Shown here: one piece after another, positions 58,841-64,000 of the stretch
Layout of the letters: the number at the start of each line of letters is the position of its first letter
Numbering within the stretch: the first letter of the stretch is position 1
Source: JACKBC01 sp041391125
Lineage (GTDB): Bacteria; Chloroflexota; Anaerolineae; Caldilineales; Caldilineaceae
DNA: 64,000 bases
Assembly: GCA_041391125.1 (NCBI GenBank)
Contig: JAWKON010000005.1
Coordinates: 1 to 64,000, forward strand
Reading direction: 5' to 3'
Translations under genes and position numbers: made by a program
Notes under the pieces: generated by a model
What the model was told of the DNA's origin: nothing
Databases searched by the model: none
What the model saw: the letters and a program-made list of their open reading frames with translations, nothing else

Positions 58841-58871
58841 ATCGATTTTCTCCTGTAGATATTTTCGCTCT

Positions 58872-59010
58872 GAGTCCGCTCCCTGAGCGCCCAAACGGAC
58901 CCAACAAGTTGGGCGTTTGGGACGTCGAAGGGAGCGGATCTCCGGAGGGGCGCCCGATAAAACCAATCAAAAAGCCGCAGCCATCGGAGAGATGCGCTGC
59001 GGCTTTCATT
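58872..59010. repeat. Nested hairpins upstream of the MFS gene
   Basis: The first hairpin pairs CGCTCCCTGAGC with GTCGAAGGGAGCG around an inner stem (GCCCAAACG / CGTTTGGG, with CCCAACAAGTTGGG inside). The second pairs AAAGCCGCAGC with GCTGCGGCTTT and looks like a terminator. The remaining 59011-59145 holds no convincing gene. Confidence 0.7.
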
Positions 59011-59145
59011 GCCAATCGAGCAGATTCAGCAAGTTCATTCCTCAAGCAGAAGGCACACGACTCCCTTGTTCGACAAACTTGCTGGTTCTATCCATTTGGA
59101 GAAACTGACCGTTCGGTGCAATCATATGATTTGGTTATCTCGTCT

Positions 59146-59230
59146 TATACTTGGCTCTGTCATAGATGAAAATCGACTACTCGACTAAAATTGGGCATAA
59201 TCCTTTTCATCTATGCCAACCGCGAATATA
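59146..59230 (-). mobile_element. 85-bp terminal-inverted-repeat element, copy C
   Basis: Same element as at 22399 and 33200, in the opposite orientation, ends TATATT/AGTATA. It overlaps the 3' end of the YfhO-like gene and provides its last ten codons (GIDEKDYAQF) and stop. Confidence 0.85.
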
Positions 59231-61112
59231 CCCAACGCAAAAAGCCCTATCATGCTGAGAAATGCGCACCACGATATGATGGCGCCCAGGCGGCGCACGG
59301 GCGTCGCCTCCATGCGCACGTCCAGGCGATGTTGACCGGCGGGCACATCCACTTCGATCAGCCCATGCGGATCGGAGATGCGCAGTTCCACGGGTGCGCC
59401 GTCAATATAGGCCTGCCAGCCGGGAAAATAGAGCAGATGTACGCGCACCGTGATGGGCCCCTCGGCCTGCACAACGCCGCCGGCGCTGGAGCCGCGGCTA
59501 TATTGTCGCACGATCTGGCCGCGACCGGCAAGAATGGCCAGCCGTTCCAACCCGCCATCTTCTTCGGCATCCGTTTCGCGATATGTTTCGGCCTGGTAAT
59601 CCTTGGTCATAGGCGATTCGGTAAAGGGCTCTTTGACCCACTTTGTATAGGCGATCATATCCGGGTGCTCTTCTTCAAAGCGGAAGATGGCGCGCCCATC
59701 CTCGCGCCAGGGCTCCACGGGCTGGAGCGGAGCGCCAATGTAGTTCGTGCCGGCAAAAATGGCCAATAGACCGAAGATGAGCAAGCCGCCCGTCGTCATC
59801 CGCCCCTTGGGCGCTCCCCAACGCCAGGTTGCCCATCAATTGCCATAGCACCATGCCGCCCAGCGCGCTCACGGTGAATCCGGCCAGCGCCAGCAGCCGC
59901 CACGGGAATTGGATGACGGCCACTGCGCACCGTTTCCCACAGCGGGGCAGCCAGCGGCGTCATGACGAATAAGAGTGCGAGCGTCATCAAAACCAGATAG
60001 CTGGCCAGCCAAATGAAAGGGGTTGCCCGCGGCGACGCGTGAGGTCCGCCAAGTTGACCTGCTCCAGCGCGTATCGCTATCAGACCGCCGATCGCGGCAA
60101 TCGCCAGCAGTAGTGCGACAACCCCCACCTGAAAGCTCATGCCATCGTTGACGCCAAAGGGATCGTCCGAATAGCCAAAGCCCCAAAATGGACTGAAGAA
60201 CTGGCTGAGATAGACAAAGTGGCGATGAAAATCGTAGGTATTGGTGGTGTAGACTTGCTCCTGCAGATTCTGCCCTTCCACCAGCAGCGGCAGGATAAAG
60301 TTGGCGCAGAGCAGCAAACTGCCCACGCCGCCCAGCCCAGCCAACAGCGTGCGCTGCCCCAAATTGCGCAGCGCACGGGCGGGCGCCGTGGTTCGATCCG
60401 TGCGCCAGGCGAACGCCAGCCGAAAGAGCACAAAGGTGACCGTCAGCGGCGCAAACGAGATGAGCGCAAAGGTGTGGGTGAGCAACATGCCCGCCATACA
60501 CAGGGCGGCCAGCGCCAATCGCCGCGGCCAGCCGCCCGCCATGCCGCCATCCACCAATTGGTCAAAGGTGAGGAACACCCAAGGGAACCAGGCCAGCAAC
60601 AGCGTATCATTGAGGGCGGCGCGCACATAGATATCCACCAGGTGATAGGGCAGAAAGACGTAAATCAGCCCGGCAACCGCCGCCGCCAGTTTGATCGGCC
60701 CGCCGCCCTCATAATCAGCTTGCGCAGCGTAGCGGCGAATCCAATAATGCACCAGCGCATACATGCCCCAGCCACTGGCCAGAAAACCCACCGCCCATGA
60801 CAATTTGGCCGCCAGCGTGTACCCCGCACCCAGCAGCACAAAAAGCTCGCCCAGATAAAAGCCGAGCGGCGCCTGGATGATAAAGGTAGGATAGCCATAA
60901 CCCTGAATGTGATGCATGGCCCAGCGCGGCCAAAGCGCGCCATCGCGGATAGAGGCGTCGAATTGAATCAAATAAAAGACGCTGTGCCGGCCGTCGTGGG
61001 CCTCATAAAAATAGCCTGGAGCAAACAGGGGCGTAATCGCCAGCAGACTCAGCCCCAGCAGGAGCAGTAGAGTGGCGTCAACTTTGGTCAGATAGCCGCG
61101 GATGGTGTGCAT
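59185..61112 (-). pseudogene. YfhO-like multi-pass membrane protein, two frameshifts
   Basis: Starts MHTIRGYLTKVDATLLLLLG. It has about ten membrane helices with a glycosyltransferase-C-like first loop (YEAHDGRHSVFYLIQFDASI, ALWPRWAMHHIQGYGYPTFI) and VFLPYHLVDIYVRAALNDTL. Near 59930 the frame slips into IQFPWRLLALAGFTVSALGG. Near 59820 it slips again into MTTGGLLIFGLLAIFAGTNY and an extracytoplasmic domain (YFPGWQAYIDGAPVELRISD) with a final helix. The family (YfhO/6-pyruvoyl-tetrahydropterin-synthase-related membrane proteins) is proposed to act in glycosylation. The C-terminus is encoded by the repeat element at 59146. The frame slips are probably errors. Confidence 0.75.
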
Positions 61113-61202
61113 AGCCGCTATTCTCGGTCAGAACCGGATTGCGGTCAAGCCCGCCAATGGCTTTGGTGGGATTTGTGTGGGGTATATGGCGATATGCGGA
61201 GT

Positions 61203-61242
61203 AATATAAAAAGCCCGCTGCATAACCTGAAAGCAGCGGGCT
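61203..61242 (-). terminator. Terminator of the SdrD-type gene
   Basis: On the minus strand AGCCCGCTGC, an 11-nt loop, GCAGCGGGCT, then TTTTATATT. Confidence 0.88.
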
Positions 61243-61264
61243 GAGAGGTCGTGTATGAACTCTG

Positions 61265-63817
61265 TTAACGCATGGACACCGGCAGGAACACTTTTACCTG
61301 CAGCGGCTCTTCGCCATCCAAGCCGGTGGGCGCCAGCAGGATTTCCAGCGAGAACACAAAGATGCCGCGATCCGAAGTGGCTTCACCGATGACGACGCTG
61401 TTGACAACCCTGTCCACCTCCTGCGGCAGCGGTCGGTCTACTACGACGGCAAAGACCATCTCATCACCGCCGCTGGCGCCGGCCGGCAGAAAACCGATTT
61501 CATAAGTACACTTTGTCCCGGCAGCGGTTTGGTTGCCTTCACATTGCCAGCTTGGCGAACTGTGGGCCGGGTCAAAGGTCGTGTGCTCCGGCACCGTCTC
61601 CGTAACCACCACGTCATACGCATCACCCGGCCCCGTATTGGTGTAGCGGAATGTATATGTGATGAGGTCGCCGGGCTGCACGGTGGACGGGTGCGACACT
61701 TTGTTGATGGCCAGCCTGGGCAATGGTTGGATGCCCGCATCCCAGCTCATGTCGTTTTCGCCAGAGTCGAGCGTTGTGGTGGCGGTGCGCCCGCTCACGG
61801 TATCGGCATCGCTATCCAGATTGTCGTCATTGCCTTGATCACGCAGACTAAAGCGGTGCGCATCGTCGGGTAAAGTAAAGCCCACGGCATAGTCGCCCGG
61901 CGTGAGGTTATTAAAGAGATATTTGCCGTTGGCGTCGGTTGTGCGGGTTGCCAATTCATTGCCGGCGCCGTCATACAGCTTGACCACGATACCGGCAATG
62001 CCGGCCTCATCGCCATCCTGAACGCCGTTGAGATTTTTATCCAGCCATACATAATCACCAATGGACGCAAACTCATAAGCGCTCACCACGGCGTCATCCT
62101 GATCGTCTTCCTCGAGAACGTTGTTGTTCGGTGTGGAATCGGTGTCGTGCTCGTTGGCCAGCACCACCTGCGCCACATTGGTGTGCAGGCCGGGCGCCGT
62201 CACAATCACCTGCAGGCGCAGCGTGACCGTCTGCCCCACCTGCAGCGCGCCAATGGTCCAAATGCCGCTTTGGGAATCATAGCTGCCCTGGCTGGCCTGG
62301 GCCGCCACAAATTGGAGGGCGCTGGGCAGCACATCTGCCACGGCCACGCCGGTGGCCACGGCGGGGCCTTGGTTGGTCACATCGATGGTGAAGGTGGTCT
62401 GCTGCCCCACCGCCACGCTGCCCGGCGCAACATTTTTGGTTAGTTCCAGATCAATAAACTGATAGAGACCGGCATCAATCGTCATATCGCTGACGCCGGC
62501 GGCCAGTTGAACCACATGTGAACGGCCGGTGCTGGGGTCGGCATCGCTGTCGGCGGCATCGTTGCCAACATTGGGCATGGTGAGCGTGAAATTGGCTGGC
62601 GCAATAAATTCGACCACATATTCGCCCGCATCAAGATTATCAAACAAATAGCCGCCATTGGCATCGGTTTGCGCAGTTTTGATGACCACATCCTGCTGCA
62701 GCAGATTGACCGTCACCCCGGACATGCCCGGCTCGTTGCCGTCCTGCACGCCATTCTGATTGAGGTCATGCCACACATAGTCGCCAATAGAACTGACCAA
62801 CATCTCGATAGGCTCGGTGACCGGAATACGCGTGATCAGCCCGTTCCACACACCGCTTTCGCCGTCGGCTTCGTCGGGTGATTCAATCTGCAAACAGACT
62901 GTGTTGTGGCCTGGCCGCGCCAAAACAGAGTTGCTGTACATTTCCCACTCGCGGCCCGGATAATTATTCATGGGGTCCCAGATTTCGCCAGCGCCGGGCA
63001 GATCGACTAAATTGGCAGGCGCCAGATCCGTGCCGGAAAGATACCAAATGGCCGTGGTGCGGCTGGGCTTTTCGGTCCCGCCGACCAGCACCTCAAATTC
63101 CAGGTAGCGATCCTGATCGGCAGCCTCGAACGACACGCAGCGCACCTCCGAATCGGGGCCAAAGGGCGCCACCGGATTGCGGAAGCGGAACGAATCCAGC
63201 CCCTGGAAGAGGTTGATCTGGCTATAGGCGCAGTCCGGCGATTCGTAGACCACCACCAGCGCAACACCATGATTTTCGCGATTCATGTTGTTGATGTTGA
63301 GCCCGGAGACGGCGTAATAGTTGACGCCGCTCTGTACATAGGCCAGCGCCGCGTCCTGATATAAATAGGTGTACCACTCAAAATTGTTTTCCAACGATTC
63401 ATAAGCGCGTTCGGCCGTAATGGTGACCGGGGCGCTGCCATTGGCCGCCATAATAAAATCGTTGTCGCCATGATGCGGCTCAACGCGGCTGCGTCCGCTC
63501 CAGTACCAATAAGCAGCCACCGGTTCGCCGGGCACTTTTACATTGAATTCGCCCGTGTAGGGTTCGTCGGCCAGGCTAACGCCGCCGCTGGCCACACAGT
63601 AGTGGCCAAAGAGCGGATAGCCATCGAGCTGTGAAAGCGGTTCATTCTGCGCATGGGCGGAAAGAGGAAAAAGCACGCTCATACTGACGAAAAAGATCAG
63701 CATCAGAATGCTGATGAGCGAAAAACGGCGGCCGCCGCACTGGGGTCGTCGCCCAATCAGCGCAGCGTTGAGCTGATTTTTGCGGGGCGGATAGGGTGCA
63801 TGAGTATCAAAAAACAT
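61265..63817 (-). CDS. Secreted surface protein with SdrD B-like and DUF11 domains
   Basis: About 850 residues from the ATG at 63817, which follows GGAGGAG. A membrane-spanning signal (FSLISILMLIFFVSMSVLFP) ends near AHAQ. The first 330 mature residues are a unique region with DUF-type beta strands. Then follow an SdrD B-like domain (about 385-485: SSIGDYVWHDLNQNGVQDGN), a DUF11 repeat (about 490-595: LTKNVAPGSVAVGQQTTFTI), a second SdrD B-like domain (about 620-725: ASIGDYVWLDKNLNGVQDGD) and a second DUF11-type repeat (LAINKVSHPSTVQPGDLITY). The end is LQVKVFLPVSMR, resembling the short YLPL(V/I)xR end of other exported proteins here. SdrD B domains bind calcium and act as stalks. Probably a cell-surface or S-layer-associated protein. 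Confidence 0.85.
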   Translation of the reverse strand: MFFDTHAPYPPRKNQLNAALIGRRPQCGGRRFSLISILMLIFFVSMSVLFPLSAHAQNEPLSQLDGYPLFGHYCVASGGVSLADEPYTGEFNVKVPGEPVAAYWYWSGRSRVEPHHGDNDFIMAANGSAPVTITAERAYESLENNFEWYTYLYQDAALAYVQSGVNYYAVSGLNINNMNRENHGVALVVVYESPDCAYSQINLFQGLDSFRFRNPVAPFGPDSEVRCVSFEAADQDRYLEFEVLVGGTEKPSRTTAIWYLSGTDLAPANLVDLPGAGEIWDPMNNYPGREWEMYSNSVLARPGHNTVCLQIESPDEADGESGVWNGLITRIPVTEPIEMLVSSIGDYVWHDLNQNGVQDGNEPGMSGVTVNLLQQDVVIKTAQTDANGGYLFDNLDAGEYVVEFIAPANFTLTMPNVGNDAADSDADPSTGRSHVVQLAAGVSDMTIDAGLYQFIDLELTKNVAPGSVAVGQQTTFTIDVTNQGPAVATGVAVADVLPSALQFVAAQASQGSYDSQSGIWTIGALQVGQTVTLRLQVIVTAPGLHTNVAQVVLANEHDTDSTPNNNVLEEDDQDDAVVSAYEFASIGDYVWLDKNLNGVQDGDEAGIAGIVVKLYDGAGNELATRTTDANGKYLFNNLTPGDYAVGFTLPDDAHRFSLRDQGNDDNLDSDADTVSGRTATTTLDSGENDMSWDAGIQPLPRLAINKVSHPSTVQPGDLITYTFRYTNTGPGDAYDVVVTETVPEHTTFDPAHSSPSWQCEGNQTAAGTKCTYEIGFLPAGASGGDEMVFAVVVDRPLPQEVDRVVNSVVIGEATSDRGIFVFSLEILLAPTGLDGEEPLQVKVFLPVSMR

Positions 63818-64000
63818 GGCGTCTCCTCCATATAGAGATGCGTGCATGGGTTCTGCCCTGGCTTTAGCGAACGTTCCGGCCCGTTGCAACACGGTTTTTG
63901 GGTAAAAAAAGGCCTTGTTCAATGGACCTTGAGCGCCGATAAGTGGCAGACTATGTTGTCGAATGAGTTGGTGATGTTGCGGACTACTTCGGAATAGGTG
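63818..64000. other. Upstream region of the SdrD-type gene
   Basis: The frame remains open to 63922, but the ribosome binding site supports 63817. I see no other gene or structured element up to the window end. Confidence 0.4.

Noticed and set aside
58804..59169. 121-residue plus-strand frame
   Set aside because: It covers the MFS leader, nested hairpins and a repeat element; no coding features.

Overview
The window looks like a bacterial chromosome segment of moderately high GC. It is probably a member of the Chloroflexota (Anaerolineae or Caldilinea-like). This is inferred from the mix of genes: Uma2 nuclease, fused ABC permeases, secreted SH3/glycosidase lipoproteins, SdrD-type surface protein, several B12-binding radical SAM proteins, secreted proteins with a YLPL-like C-terminus, and many dispersed hairpin repeats. 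No rRNA or other marker gene confirms it. Many genes are broken by single-base frameshifts, often as compensating pairs. That looks more like residual assembly or sequencing error than wholesale gene decay, though some loci (the toxin region and the FtsX-type permease) may be truly degraded.

Layout. 0.1-0.7 kb: an RHH/MazF toxin-antitoxin pair. 0.7-4.35 kb: an unusual fusion of two peptide-type ABC permeases with a degenerate M28 peptidase-like domain. 4.6-6.9 kb: glutamate dehydrogenase and a GNAT acetyltransferase. 7.1-10.7 kb (minus strand): a methionine operon, SAM-I riboswitch and terminator followed by metY, metX and metW. 10.9-12.4 kb: an M81 (MlrC-like) metallopeptidase. 12.6-18.5 kb: a lower-GC, badly frameshifted area with a secreted DUF4185-like protein, a polymorphic-toxin-like protein with calcium-binding repeats and a PD-(D/E)XK nuclease C-terminus, and small possible immunity genes. 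18.8-22.3 kb: a second DUF4185-like protein and a GMC oxidoreductase. 23.3-25 kb: MgtE, tRNA-Val and a small membrane protein. 25.1-32.9 kb (minus strand): three related secreted SH3 plus TIM-barrel glycosidase-like proteins. 33.3-39.9 kb: a helical membrane protein, an M23 peptidase, an FtsX-type permease, Mrp and a RuvC-like nuclease.

40-52.2 kb is the most coherent functional block. It holds four non-MoaA radical SAM proteins, MoaA, a SufR-like Fe-S regulator, and the Fe-S assembly proteins ErpA/IscA and Nfu with a rhodanese. Three promoters in it share a near-identical 27-30 bp site overlapping or abutting the -35 box, including the promoter of the regulator itself. This suggests an Fe-S-status regulon that controls both radical SAM enzymes and cluster supply. 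Two further toxin-antitoxin-like pairs (DUF4160/DUF2442 and a duplicated-domain protein with a PIN nuclease) sit between the radical SAM genes.

52.3-56.6 kb (minus strand): M20 peptidase, an APH-type kinase and two acetyl-xylan-esterase-like proteins, one of which lacks its nucleophile. 56.7-57.5 kb: a two-gene small-protein unit behind a pair of 31-bp direct repeats. 57.5-63.9 kb (minus strand): MFS transporter, YfhO-like membrane protein and a large SdrD/DUF11 surface protein.

Non-coding structure is unusually rich. There are at least six families of intergenic hairpins whose arms are tandem reiterations of a 7-9 nt word (CAGATTAC-, GGTGACAA-, ACGCAAAG-, AATGGTAA-, GGAGTAGG- and GGGATTAG-like). 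There is also an 85-bp element with terminal inverted repeats present three times, a 140-170 bp mosaic repeat present twice, and several perfect palindromes. Several repeats run into the ends of genes and supply start- or stop-proximal codons.
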